Assembly (NCBI GenBank): GCA_013360485.1
Contig: JABWBN010000021.1
Location: forward strand, 1-32,436
Direction of reading: 5' to 3'
Origin: Burkholderiaceae bacterium
GTDB taxonomy: Bacteria > Pseudomonadota > Gammaproteobacteria > Burkholderiales > Burkholderiaceae_C
DNA: 32,436 nt
The notes beneath the pieces were generated by a model that saw nothing but the letters and a program-made list of their open reading frames with translations, did not search any database and was not told the origin of the DNA. Of the stretch, positions 1-8,603 are shown piece after piece; position 1 is the stretch's first letter; each line of letters opens with the position of its first letter. The position numbers and the translations under genes are program-made.

Positions 1-268
1 ACTCGAACTCGACCCCGACGAGGCCCCGGCACCACCGGAGGCCGGCGCTGCGTCGCCCCCCGAACTCGTGGGCGTGTCGTCGGCTCCGCTGGACCCGGGG
101 GCCGGATGGCTGGCTTGATTCAGCGCTTCTTACCCAACCACTGCGAGCAAACCATGGCACTTACCAAATTCGGATTCATCGTGACGGGCGACGACTTCAT
201 TCAGCACCAGGGAACAGAGCGGTTCTCGATGAAGGTCGTCGGGGTCAGAAGCGCAAGCCAGGGCCCTG
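1..268. repeat. Left arm of a 268-bp inverted repeat at the window ends
   Basis: Bases 1-268 match the reverse complement of 32169-32436 without gaps. Mismatches fall at left positions 100, 101, 146, 183, 228, 240 and 261, so bases 1-99 are identical in both arms. The arm holds the tail of one gene and the first 38 codons of a DUF6506-type gene. Similarity stops abruptly after base 268. The four differences inside the DUF6506 reading frame are all synonymous, which suggests two diverged, selected gene copies rather than a recent copy. Confidence 0.95.
2..118 (+). CDS. 3' end of an unidentified gene (partial)
   Basis: An open frame enters from the left edge and stops at TGA 116-118. The visible 38 residues are rich in Pro, Ala, Glu and Gly and end in GAGWLA, like a flexible C-terminal tail. 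I do not recognise the protein. It lies 35 bp upstream of the DUF6506 gene on the same strand, and the same two-gene arrangement recurs inverted at the right end, so the pair was probably duplicated together. The edge cuts the gene, so no function can be given. Confidence 0.5.
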   Translation, partial: LELDPDEAPAPPEAGAASPPELVGVSSAPLDPGAGWLA

Positions 269-441
269 CTGTCGCACGTGAAATGGTCGCCGAGGGCATC
301 CAACTGATCGAGCTCTGCGGCGGCTTTGGTCCAGTCTGGACATCGAAGGTACTCGAGGCGATCGAGTACAAGATCCCGGTCGGCTCGGTATCCTATGGGC
401 CGGAGTCCATCGACGGCATGTACCACCTGTTTGCCAAGTAG
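154..441 (+). CDS. DUF6506 family protein
   Basis: A 95-residue soluble protein that resembles the DUF6506 family. It opens with KFGFIVTG and carries the block ELCGGFGPVW in the middle and GPESIDGM near the C-terminus. The function of the family is not known to me. I chose ATG 154, because MALTKFGFIVTG is the natural family start. An in-frame ATG at 106 would add 16 residues that overlap the upstream stop codon. No membrane segment or signal peptide is visible. A 5' fragment of a second copy lies inverted at the right end of the window. A stem-loop at 512-546 lies downstream. Confidence 0.75.
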   Translation: MALTKFGFIVTGDDFIQHQGTERFSMKVVGVRSASQGPAVAREMVAEGIQLIELCGGFGPVWTSKVLEAIEYKIPVGSVSYGPESIDGMYHLFAK

Positions 442-511
442 CGGGTCGGATGGCTCGCGGCGATCTGGCAGGGATGCGCCGTGGTGCGGCCCAGGGGATC
501 GATGACGTGTG

Positions 512-546
512 GTGCCGCCGTAACGGTGGCGCCCACGTTACGGCAC
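512..546. terminator. Candidate bidirectional terminator hairpin
   Basis: GTGCC, a 3-nt bulge and GTAACG (512-525) pair with CGTTAC plus GGCAC (536-546) around a 10-nt loop. It sits between the DUF6506 gene (+) and the stop codon of the small membrane protein (-), where a shared terminator would be expected. There is no T tract on either side, so the call rests on stem quality and position. Confidence 0.4.
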
Positions 547-852
547 GACCACCGACAACACCAACGACAAGAGCGCGCACAAGAAGGCCGCGAATCCACC
601 GAAGACGACTGACGACGCCTTCCGTGCCATGAAATTGGTGGGCGCGCGCCCATGCTCCGCCACAGCCAGGAAGCCGCTCAGTAGCAGGAGAAGCGACAGG
701 GTGAAGAGCACGATGGCAATCTTGACACCAGGCTCGTAGGAAGACGATCGCGAAGCAAAGACCAACGCAGCTATGGCGGCTGAGTCAATGGCCAACAGCG
801 TCTTCATCCAGTCCAGTACGTGAGGCACATCGGCCTTGTGGAGCTTGATCAT
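538..852 (-). CDS. Small membrane protein, unknown function
   Basis: A 104-residue protein with three predicted membrane segments: about residues 20-33 (weak), 42-63 (a long Leu/Val/Ile run) and 83-103. ATG 852 is preferred because GAGG lies 5 nt upstream of it, whereas the longer frame to 909 adds a Pro/Cys-rich stretch unlike a protein start. The N-terminus (MIKLHKADVPHVLDWMKTLL) is amphipathic. The protein is about the size of small bacterial inner-membrane proteins of unknown role. I do not recognise the family. It converges with the DUF6506 gene. Confidence 0.6.
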   Translation of the reverse strand: MIKLHKADVPHVLDWMKTLLAIDSAAIAALVFASRSSSYEPGVKIAIVLFTLSLLLLLSGFLAVAEHGRAPTNFMARKASSVVFGGFAAFLCALLSLVLSVVVP

Positions 853-1171
853 CACTACCTCGTTGGGAAACGTTGGAAGGTGCCCCGCTGGGCATGCGCA
901 CGGGGCCATGGAGCGTTAGGTCATTGCGCTCAGCTCGCGAGTGTGCCCCGGTACCCGGGCATCGGCAATACCTGGCCGGCCTGCGCGTGACGGCAGTTGC
1001 CTACCGGCAGGCACCCGCGGTTCGGGCGACGAAGCTCGAAGAAGCGTGGCATTTTGGGGTGTTTCAGGATGTTCAGATGGCCCGGATCCGGCTAGCCTTT
1101 GGCATGCCGAAATGGGCGCGGTTGCACGCCGTCGGCACCGGTTTCGTCCACTTCCATGGGGCGACTGATCG
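853..1171. other. Intergenic, 319 bp, between divergent genes
   Basis: This stretch separates the divergent membrane-protein and GGDEF-EAL genes, so it should hold promoters for both. I see only a small imperfect inverted repeat at 945-960 (GCCCcGG/CCcGGGC) and a second one near 990-1015. I saw no convincing -35/-10 pair and no credible small gene. Confidence 0.5.
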
Positions 1172-3748
1172 ATGCGTAGGAGTGCTTCTTCGAGTGCGCG
1201 AGTGACCGATCCGCTGCCGGCACCGCCACCTGCCGTGCATGAAGTCGAGGAGCTGCGGGTTGCGGTCGAACGGTTGCAGGCAGCCGAGCGGCTGCAGCAC
1301 GCGCTCTATGCCATCACCGATCTGGCCAGTGCCGGGCTGGGCATCCACCAGACGCTGCAGCGGCTGCACGCCGTTGTTGGCGGGCTCATGCCGGCAGAGA
1401 ACTTCTTCGTGGCGCAGTACGACGACGCCACCGCCACCATCACGTTCCAGTACTTCGCCGACATTCGAACCGAGTCGCCACCCATCGATACGCCTATACC
1501 GCTGCAGGTACTGGAGCAGGGGCTTACGTGGTACGTGATCCACGATCGCAAGCCGCTGCGTGGATCGCTGGAGGAAATCGGTCGCCAGGTGTCCGGCCCG
1601 CTGAGGGCGCGCGGTGTCGATGCAGCGGATTGGCTCGGTGTACCCATGCTGGATGGCGCCGATGTGAGCGGCGTGCTGGTTGTGCAGAGCTATGAGCACA
1701 AGGGCATCTATGACGAAGCATCGCAGGCACTCCTGACCTTCGTGGCCTCGCATGTGCAGACTGCACTGCAACGTTGGCACACGCATGACGCGCTGGAGCG
1801 GGCCGTCGCCAGCCGCACCGCTGAACTGGCATCGGCGAACACCGTATTGCGTGCGGAGGTGGCAGCGCGGCAGCGCGGCGAAAACCTGCAGCAGGCGTTG
1901 TACCGGCTTGCCGAATTGAGCAGCAGCCCGGTCAGCTCGGACGAATTCCACCGCGAGGTGCATGACGTGGTCGGGGGGCTGCTCAACGCCGCAAACTACT
2001 TCGTCGTTCTGCCCAGCGCAGATGGCACCGAACTGCACGTACCCTATCACGTCGATGAGCGCGACCCGACCATCCACCGGCGGCCGGCTGGCCGTGGGTT
2101 GACCGAGTACGTCTGGCGTACGGGCAAGCCATTGCTGGCCGAACCCGAGCAGATCCGCGAACTGGAGCTGTCGGGTGAGGTCAAGGTGTGGGGAGCGTGG
2201 CCCACATCGTGGCTCGGGGTGCCGCTGCGCTGCGAAGGAGCCACCCTCGGCGTGCTGGCCGTGCAGAGCTATACGCCTGAGACGCGCTACAACGAGCGCG
2301 ACCGGGACCTTCTGGTGTTTGTGTCGCATCAGATCGCCAGCAGCCTGGAGCGGCGGCGGGCGGCGGATGCCTTGCGCGATGCCAACACAGCGCTCGAGTT
2401 GCGGGTCGAGGAGCGAACGCGCGAGCTGCGCGAGCAGATCCAGGTGCGCGAGCGCGTGGAGGAGCAGCTCAAGCACGAGGTTGTCCACGACGCGCTGACC
2501 GGGCTGCCCAACCGGAAGTACCTGCATGACCGGCTCAGCCGTTTGTGTGCTGCGTACAAGCGCGACGCGCGCCGCGCTTTCGCGGTGATGTTCATGGACA
2601 TCGACCGGTTCAAGCTGATCAACGACAGCATGGGCCACCACGTCGGCGACGAGGTGCTACGCGAAATGGCCAAGCGGCTGAAGGGCGCGCTGCGCGAGCC
2701 CGATGTGGTGGCTCGTCTGGGGGGCGATGAGTTTGCGGCACTGCTCGAAAACGCCGCTCAACCAGATGCTGCGGCTCACATCGCCCAACGCCTGCTCAAG
2801 TCGCTCGAGCCGCCCATGTTGGCGGGTGGGCGAGAGATCGTGATCAGCTCGAGCATCGGGATCGTCATCAGCGACGATCCCGATGCGGGCGCTGACGACC
2901 TGCTTAGGCAGGCCGACGCGGCCATGTACCGCGCCAAGGCGAATGGGCGGCACCGTTTCGAGTTCTACGACAAGGAACTGCACCTGGACGCCATGCGCGT
3001 GCTCGACCTCGAGTCCGAACTGCGCGAGGCCATCAAGGGCAACGAGTTCATCCCCTACTTCCAACCGGTGGTCGATCTGCGCTCACGCAAGGCCGTCGGC
3101 TGCGAGGCTTTGGTCCGCTGGAAGCACCCGCGTCGCGGAATCATCGGGCCGGCGGAGTTCCTGAAGACGGCTGACGACAACGGGTCGATCGAGGACATCG
3201 ATTGGCTGGTCTACGACGCAGCTTGCGCTGCAGTCGCTCGACGCTCGGCCAAGTCGGGTTCGCTGGCGTTGAACGTCTCGCCCCGACACCTCAAGCGCGA
3301 GACCTTTGTGCCCAAGCTGCTGGCCGTGCTCGACTGGTATGGGTTGGCGCCGAGCCAAGTCTGCCTGGAGATCACCGAATCGGCGCTCATCGACAGCCCG
3401 CAGACTGCCGCTGCCCGGTTGCGCCGGCTGCGTGAAGCCGGGGTGCAGCTTGCACTTGACGACTTCGGCACCGGGTTCTCGTCGCTCGCGCACGTGCACC
3501 AGTTGCCGTTTTCGGTGCTGAAGATCGACCGCAGTTTCGTCGCCGGACTCGATCCCGCGCACCCATCGGAGGCCGGCCGCGCTGTGGTGAAGGCGATCAT
3601 GGCGCTCGGCCGCTCGCTCGACCTGAAAGTCATCGCCGAGGGGGTCGAGACCGAAGGGCAACGGCTTGCCCTGCTCGAGCTGGACTGCACGCTGGCGCAG
3701 GGCTACCTGTTCGCGCCACCGCTGGCAGCGCCACCTGAAGTCGACTGA
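1172..3748 (+). CDS. GAF-GAF-GGDEF-EAL cyclic-di-GMP enzyme
   Basis: An 858-residue cytoplasmic protein with no membrane segment. Two GAF-type sensor domains (about 40-200 and 245-405) are each followed by an Arg/Glu-rich helix that looks like a signalling coiled coil. A diguanylate cyclase domain follows (about 440-600) with intact GGDEF at 517-521 and an upstream RxxD inhibitory I-site (REPD). The last domain is a phosphodiesterase (about 615-858) with EAL at 645-647, LNVSP, EITES, DDFGTG, KIDRSF, AEGVET and QGYLF, so the catalytic and metal-binding positions look complete. Both activities appear possible; which one dominates cannot be read from sequence. The start is uncertain: ATG 1172 has only a weak ribosome site, and GTG 1202 is an alternative. 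The gene faces the hybrid kinase tail to tail. Confidence 0.93.
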   Translation: MRRSASSSARVTDPLPAPPPAVHEVEELRVAVERLQAAERLQHALYAITDLASAGLGIHQTLQRLHAVVGGLMPAENFFVAQYDDATATITFQYFADIRTESPPIDTPIPLQVLEQGLTWYVIHDRKPLRGSLEEIGRQVSGPLRARGVDAADWLGVPMLDGADVSGVLVVQSYEHKGIYDEASQALLTFVASHVQTALQRWHTHDALERAVASRTAELASANTVLRAEVAARQRGENLQQALYRLAELSSSPVSSDEFHREVHDVVGGLLNAANYFVVLPSADGTELHVPYHVDERDPTIHRRPAGRGLTEYVWRTGKPLLAEPEQIRELELSGEVKVWGAWPTSWLGVPLRCEGATLGVLAVQSYTPETRYNERDRDLLVFVSHQIASSLERRRAADALRDANTALELRVEERTRELREQIQVRERVEEQLKHEVVHDALTGLPNRKYLHDRLSRLCAAYKRDARRAFAVMFMDIDRFKLINDSMGHHVGDEVLREMAKRLKGALREPDVVARLGGDEFAALLENAAQPDAAAHIAQRLLKSLEPPMLAGGREIVISSSIGIVISDDPDAGADDLLRQADAAMYRAKANGRHRFEFYDKELHLDAMRVLDLESELREAIKGNEFIPYFQPVVDLRSRKAVGCEALVRWKHPRRGIIGPAEFLKTADDNGSIEDIDWLVYDAACAAVARRSAKSGSLALNVSPRHLKRETFVPKLLAVLDWYGLAPSQVCLEITESALIDSPQTAAARLRRLREAGVQLALDDFGTGFSSLAHVHQLPFSVLKIDRSFVAGLDPAHPSEAGRAVVKAIMALGRSLDLKVIAEGVETEGQRLALLELDCTLAQGYLFAPPLAAPPEVD

Positions 3749-3811
3749 TCAGGCGGTGGCGGCAGCACCCGATCGCCGGTCAGCTGCAGACACCGACCTG
3801 GGGTGCCATCG

Positions 3812-6652
3812 TCACGATTTCGCGCCCCCCGCGACCTGCATCAATTGCACTTCAAGCCGATGGGCATCGATCGCGTTCAGGAACATCTGGAGTGCATCGA
3901 CCACCGGTGCCGGGTCGGGCCATGAAACCGGCTTGCCACTGTCCATGGCCAGCATCACCTGTTCGCGCAACAGCGACTCGAAGTGCAGTGCACGCGCCCT
4001 CAGGTCGTCGGCTCCCAGAGTGGCTGCCAGACCCTTCAAGGTGTGGACCTGTCGCAGCGCGGAGTCGTGATCACCCCTTCGGCGCGCGTCTTCGAGCGTC
4101 TGGGTAGTCTCCTCGTGGCATTGCCGAAATCGCTCCAGCACGGTCTCCACCAGCGCATCGCTGCCGAGCAACTGGCGTGCCTTTTCGAAGTCGATGTCGC
4201 ATCGACTGACCTGCATCGGCGAGCACGGCGGGCTGACTCCCGTTGCCGCTGCTTCCGAGGTTCCAATCTCATCCGCACTGGCACTTGCCATCAGGGGATG
4301 GTTCAGCCAGGTGCCAAGGCTTTGCCACAGCCGCTCCGGCTCGGTCGGCTTGGTCAGCACATCCTGCATGCCCGCTGCCAGGCATCGCGCCAAGACATCA
4401 CTCCTGGCGTCGGCTGTCAGGGCGATGAGTGGAAGCTGGCGCCATCGCTCGTGCTGGCGAATCTCCAGCGCGGTCGCGTATCCGTCCATCACCGGCATCT
4501 GCAGGTCCAGCAGCACGAGGTCGAACGTGTGCGTTTCCGCCTCGGCGAGTTCTCGAAGCAGCGCTTGCCCGTCGCCCACGCAAGTCACCTGCAGCCCCAC
4601 CGACTCGAGCAACTCGGTCGTGATGTGCTGGTTCACCGGGTTGTCTTCGGCCAGCAATACACGCTCGCCGTCGAACCGAGCAGTGTCCGCGTTGTCTGCG
4701 CTCGTGTCCCGCTCAACCACGGCAGCCTTGCTCGCGGCAACGCCCGTCTCTTCCGCACGATCGAACGGCAGTTGAAACGCGAACACGCTTCCGGCGCCCG
4801 GTGCGCTCTGAACCCGCAACTCACCGCCCATCAGTCGCACGAGCCGCTGGGCAATCGCCAAGCCCAGCCCTGTGCCGCCGTGGGTCTGTGCCGTCGACGC
4901 GTCGGCCTGCTCGAACGGCTCGAATACCCGAGCCAACTGCTCGTGCGTCATTCCGATGCCGGTGTCGCGCACCCGCACGAACAAGTCCACGCCAGAGCGG
5001 ACCGAAGGCGAACGGACACCGACTGACATCGATACGCGCCCCCCCTGTCCGGTGAACTTCACCGCATTTGCACAAAGATTGAGCATGACTTGCGTCAGCC
5101 GCAGAGCGTCACCCACCAGATGCGCCGGCACCAGTGGATCGGTGTCGACCGAGAACGCGACCTCTCTTGCAGCGGCCATCAGGGCGACGACCGCGCTCAC
5201 GTCGGACAACACCGCGTTGATGGCAAACTGGCTCTGGCACACACGGAGACGGCCCTCCTGGATTTTCGAGAAATCCAGCACGTCGTTGAGCAGCCCCAGC
5301 AGCGTGCGCCCTGCCCTGTGGATCTTGTCGAGGTAGTCGTGCGTTCGCTCATCGTGCTGCCCCTGCAGTGCCAGGTGGGCCAGGCCAATCACTGCATAAA
5401 GCGGTGTGCGGATCTCGTGGCTCATGTCCGCGAGAAACGCGCCGCTGGCTCGCGCGGCCGTCTCAGCCTGCAACCGTGCCGCGCGCTCGCGCTCGAGCGC
5501 ATGTTCCAGCATGAGCGCCTGCACGCGCAACGCGGATGCTGCGGCCATCAGTTCGGCTTGCAGCGCGGCGTAGCGGGCACCTGAGTCGTGCGCGGCCTTC
5601 CAATCCTCCAGCGCTACGTGCGTCAGGCGCTCCTGCTCGGCCAACAGCAATGGCAGATAAGTCACTTCGCAACGGTCGCTGTATTCACGCGCCTGGGTGA
5701 TGGCCTGCAGCGAGCCCTGTGGGTCGTCGCACCGCAATGCCAGCGTCGCTTTGGCCAAGCCCAAGTGCAACATGAACACCTGCACCCAGTTGCGCTGTCC
5801 GCCGTCAAGGTTCTGCTCCTTGAGCTTCGCCTCCAACTGATCGAGCCAGCCCCTGGCCTGCTCTACCGTCGTTCCGCCCTTTGCGGCCAGGTGTATGGCC
5901 ACCGTTTGGCCGTAGAGCGTGTGCCGTTCCAGCGGCGCCGAGCCGAACTCGGCCATCCAGCGTGCCATCAGCGCCTGCGATCTCTGGGGCGACCCCAACG
6001 CCAGATGCGCCATGGCGAGACTGGGCGGCGTCGAGCGTCGTCGGTTGACCAAGTCGTGGCGCTGCGCCAGGGCCAGCGCCTCGGTGAAGCGCTCCACCGC
6101 GTCGTGAAAGCTGCCGTGATTGAAATGCAGGAACCCCAGATTGTGGAGCGCCAGTGCAGTGGCACAGTCCTCGCCCATCTCGCGGGTGATGTCCAGCCCG
6201 AGCAGGGCGTAGCGCAGGCCATCGTGCACGTTGCGTGTCGCCAGCGACGTCACCACATGGGCGTTGCAGCAGCGGAAGCGACACCAGTCGGGAAGCGTAT
6301 TGAACTGCGGGGTGACGCAGCGCGCGAGGACGGCCGAAGCCCCCTCACCGTCGCCCAACGACGAACGCAGCGCGGCAGCCGACGCATGGCACATCACCGA
6401 GCCCTTGGTCAACCGCAGTGCCTCGAACTCCAGCCTCAGGTCGTGAACCTCGGTGAGCAGTTCCGGTCGGGCGCGGCGAGTGATTTCGCCCTCGAGCACC
6501 CAATAGCGGGCCCACAGACCCTCAGGCCCGTCCGGGTCGACCTGTGCAGCGGCGCGGGCCAGCGTGCTCGCGTGCTCCATGTCCCGGTACGCAGTGCGCC
6601 ACAAAGTCTGCACCAGGGCAGACTCGTCGGCCAGTCGCTGCACTTGCTCCAT
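3812..6652 (-). CDS. TPR-containing hybrid histidine kinase (HisKA-HATPase-REC-Hpt)
   Basis: A 946-residue protein with no transmembrane segment. The first ~380 residues are helical repeats of TPR type and probably form the sensor or partner-binding part. A short coiled coil leads into HisKA with the phospho-accepting His412 (SHEIRTPL). The ATPase domain has its N box ([10 protein letters not shown]), DTGIGM and GGTGLGLAI. The receiver domain has AEDN and phospho-acceptor Asp716 (LLDLQMP). The C-terminal Hpt domain has His870 (VHTLKG). All four phosphorelay stations are therefore present in one chain, and the output partner must be another response regulator not seen here. ATG 6652 has AGGAG about 10 nt upstream. 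The chemoreceptor gene lies upstream on the same strand of DNA only as a downstream neighbour in coordinates; the two are not obviously co-transcribed. Confidence 0.93.
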   Translation of the reverse strand: MEQVQRLADESALVQTLWRTAYRDMEHASTLARAAAQVDPDGPEGLWARYWVLEGEITRRARPELLTEVHDLRLEFEALRLTKGSVMCHASAAALRSSLGDGEGASAVLARCVTPQFNTLPDWCRFRCCNAHVVTSLATRNVHDGLRYALLGLDITREMGEDCATALALHNLGFLHFNHGSFHDAVERFTEALALAQRHDLVNRRRSTPPSLAMAHLALGSPQRSQALMARWMAEFGSAPLERHTLYGQTVAIHLAAKGGTTVEQARGWLDQLEAKLKEQNLDGGQRNWVQVFMLHLGLAKATLALRCDDPQGSLQAITQAREYSDRCEVTYLPLLLAEQERLTHVALEDWKAAHDSGARYAALQAELMAAASALRVQALMLEHALERERAARLQAETAARASGAFLADMSHEIRTPLYAVIGLAHLALQGQHDERTHDYLDKIHRAGRTLLGLLNDVLDFSKIQEGRLRVCQSQFAINAVLSDVSAVVALMAAAREVAFSVDTDPLVPAHLVGDALRLTQVMLNLCANAVKFTGQGGRVSMSVGVRSPSVRSGVDLFVRVRDTGIGMTHEQLARVFEPFEQADASTAQTHGGTGLGLAIAQRLVRLMGGELRVQSAPGAGSVFAFQLPFDRAEETGVAASKAAVVERDTSADNADTARFDGERVLLAEDNPVNQHITTELLESVGLQVTCVGDGQALLRELAEAETHTFDLVLLDLQMPVMDGYATALEIRQHERWRQLPLIALTADARSDVLARCLAAGMQDVLTKPTEPERLWQSLGTWLNHPLMASASADEIGTSEAAATGVSPPCSPMQVSRCDIDFEKARQLLGSDALVETVLERFRQCHEETTQTLEDARRRGDHDSALRQVHTLKGLAATLGADDLRARALHFESLLREQVMLAMDSGKPVSWPDPAPVVDALQMFLNAIDAHRLEVQLMQVAGGAKS

Positions 6653-6745
6653 CGCGGCCTGCTCCTCATTGGGAGAGGCGCCACTTTACGCCAATTGTGA
6701 CAAGTTGCGACGTGAAGCGATACCGATAATCGCGTGTCGATCCAC

Positions 6746-8296
6746 TTATGCCCGGAGCCGAAAGACGGCAACGGCCTCCAGCAGGTGGGCCGCCTGCTGA
6801 CGCAGGCTTTCGGCCGCCGCGGCCGACTCTTCGACCAGCGCAGCGTTTTGTTGCGTGGCCTGGTCCATCTGGCCCACCGCGTCCCCTACCTGCGACACGC
6901 CTGTGCTTTGCTCAGCGCTTGCCGCGCTGATACCGGCCACGATGCCGGTCACGCGGCCGATGGCCTCGACGATGCCCTGCATGGTTGCGCCCGCGCGGTC
7001 GACCTGGGTGGCGCCGTGGTCGACCTGCGCGACGCTGGCCGCGATCAGGTTCTTGATCTCCCGTGCAGCGTCGGCGCTGCGTTGTGCCAAGTTGCGCACC
7101 TCGGTGGCAACCACGGCAAAGCCTCGACCTTGCTCGCCAGCGCGCGCCGCCTCGACTGCAGCGTTCAATGCCAGGATGTTGGTCTGGAATGCGATGGCGT
7201 CGATCACGCCGATGATGTCGGCGACCCGCCGGCTGCTCTCGCTGATGCCCTGCATCGTGCGCACGACGTCGGCAACGGCGGTTCCACCCTGCGCGGCGAT
7301 GTCGGCCGCTCCTTGCGCGAGCTGATCGGCCTGGCGCGCGTTGTCGGCGTTCTGGCGGACAGTCGAGCCCAACTGTTCCATCGAAGCCGCGGTTTGCTCC
7401 AGTGCGCTGGCTTGCTCTTCGGTGCGCTGGCTCAAGTCGAGGCTGCCATTGGCGATCTGCGCACTGGCGGTGGCCACGCATTGCGCGTCCGCGCGCACGG
7501 TGCCAACCACGCGGGCGATGTTGTCGCGCATGATCTGCAAGGCGTGACCCAAGCGCGCCAGTTCGTCGTGACCGCGGCTGTCGATCTGGGTGCCGAGGTC
7601 GCCATCGGCGATCCCGCGGATCGAGACGATCGACGCGTCGAGCGGCGCCATGATCGATCGACCAATCAGGGCACTGAAGGTCAGGCCCAGCAGCGCGGCT
7701 ATGCCCAGCGTGAGCCACAACGCGACGCGCGAACCAGCGACGACGCCCGTGAATTCCTGAGCGCTCAGGCCGGCAAACGCATTGCCGGCCTCTACGGTGC
7801 GTCCCACGTCGGCCCGGTGCTGGGCGAACAGTTTGTGCAGCGCTGCGAGGTCGGCTTGCAGCGCTTCACGTGGTTCGCGAACAGCCCGTTCAGACAGGGC
7901 ACGGGTGGCAGTCAGCAACTGCTCGGCCGATTGGTGCTGCGCACCCAGCAACTGGCGCTCGAGCCCGAACGGTGGGTTGGCACGCCAATGCTGCACACGG
8001 GCGGCGTACTCGTCGCCCAGGCGCTTGATCTCGGCCTGCGCTTCGCCCGCACTGAGCGTGCCATCGACCAACTGCGATGCCACCAGACGCAACTCGATCA
8101 AGTACATCGGCGGCGGCAGGATGTCGGCCACCACGTCTTTCGACACGAAGACCCGTTCGCTGAGTTGCGTCAGCCGCTGGGCGGCCCACAGACCTACCGC
8201 CACAGCGGCTGTCAATGCCAGTATGCTCAGGCCGGACAGCATGCCCAGCCGCGTGCGGATGGTGGTCTTGCGTAGTGCGTGGCTGATAGCGGCCAT
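6746..8296 (-). CDS. Methyl-accepting chemotaxis protein
   Basis: A 516-residue chemoreceptor. A membrane helix at about 17-40 is followed by a ~150-residue periplasmic region that looks like a four-helix-bundle sensor. A second membrane helix (about 190-212) leads into a HAMP domain and a long helical signalling domain. The CheA/CheW-contacting hairpin tip is clear ([20 protein letters not shown], then [18 protein letters not shown]). There is no C-terminal CheR-binding pentapeptide of the xWxxF kind; the protein ends AVFRLRA. ATG 8296 is chosen because GGAG lies 7 nt upstream and [16 protein letters not shown] fits a chemoreceptor start. No che genes are nearby, so it must feed a pathway encoded elsewhere. 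The ligand cannot be inferred. Confidence 0.95.
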   Translation of the reverse strand: MAAISHALRKTTIRTRLGMLSGLSILALTAAVAVGLWAAQRLTQLSERVFVSKDVVADILPPPMYLIELRLVASQLVDGTLSAGEAQAEIKRLGDEYAARVQHWRANPPFGLERQLLGAQHQSAEQLLTATRALSERAVREPREALQADLAALHKLFAQHRADVGRTVEAGNAFAGLSAQEFTGVVAGSRVALWLTLGIAALLGLTFSALIGRSIMAPLDASIVSIRGIADGDLGTQIDSRGHDELARLGHALQIMRDNIARVVGTVRADAQCVATASAQIANGSLDLSQRTEEQASALEQTAASMEQLGSTVRQNADNARQADQLAQGAADIAAQGGTAVADVVRTMQGISESSRRVADIIGVIDAIAFQTNILALNAAVEAARAGEQGRGFAVVATEVRNLAQRSADAAREIKNLIAASVAQVDHGATQVDRAGATMQGIVEAIGRVTGIVAGISAASAEQSTGVSQVGDAVGQMDQATQQNAALVEESAAAAESLRQQAAHLLEAVAVFRLRA

Positions 8297-8603
8297 GTCA
8301 TGACTCCGTTGTGACGTGAACTGCGATGCGTCACACGACGATGCACGCCGTACCCGCGTCACACCAGGCCTTCTGGCGAACCCGATACAGCAGTGGGCCG
8401 CGCGCTACTCGCTACGGGCGCAATGTTGCGCCTGATCTGCCACCGGCAAGTGCGGAAGTTGCGTGGTATTGCGGTGCCAATTCGACGCAGGTCCCAACCG
8501 CATGGCGCTCGTTGCCCGCATGTCGCCTGCCGATGCGACAGGTACCGTCACCCCAAACCCGTGCGACGGCCCGCTTGCGCAGGTTCTCGCCGCCAGAATA
8601 GGC
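8297..8603. other. Intergenic, 307 bp, upstream of the chemoreceptor
   Basis: This lies between the chemoreceptor start and the end of the Bug-AraC gene, both on the minus strand, and should contain the chemoreceptor promoter. GTGACG-like words recur in its chemoreceptor-proximal third. I found no sigma-28 or sigma-54 type promoter, terminator hairpin or credible gene. Confidence 0.45.

Noticed and set aside
1073-2641. Minus-strand open frame of 522 residues
   Set aside because: It is antisense to the GAF and GGDEF domains, and its composition is unlike real proteins.
6734-8275. Plus-strand open frame of 513 residues
   Set aside because: It is antisense to the clear chemoreceptor gene.
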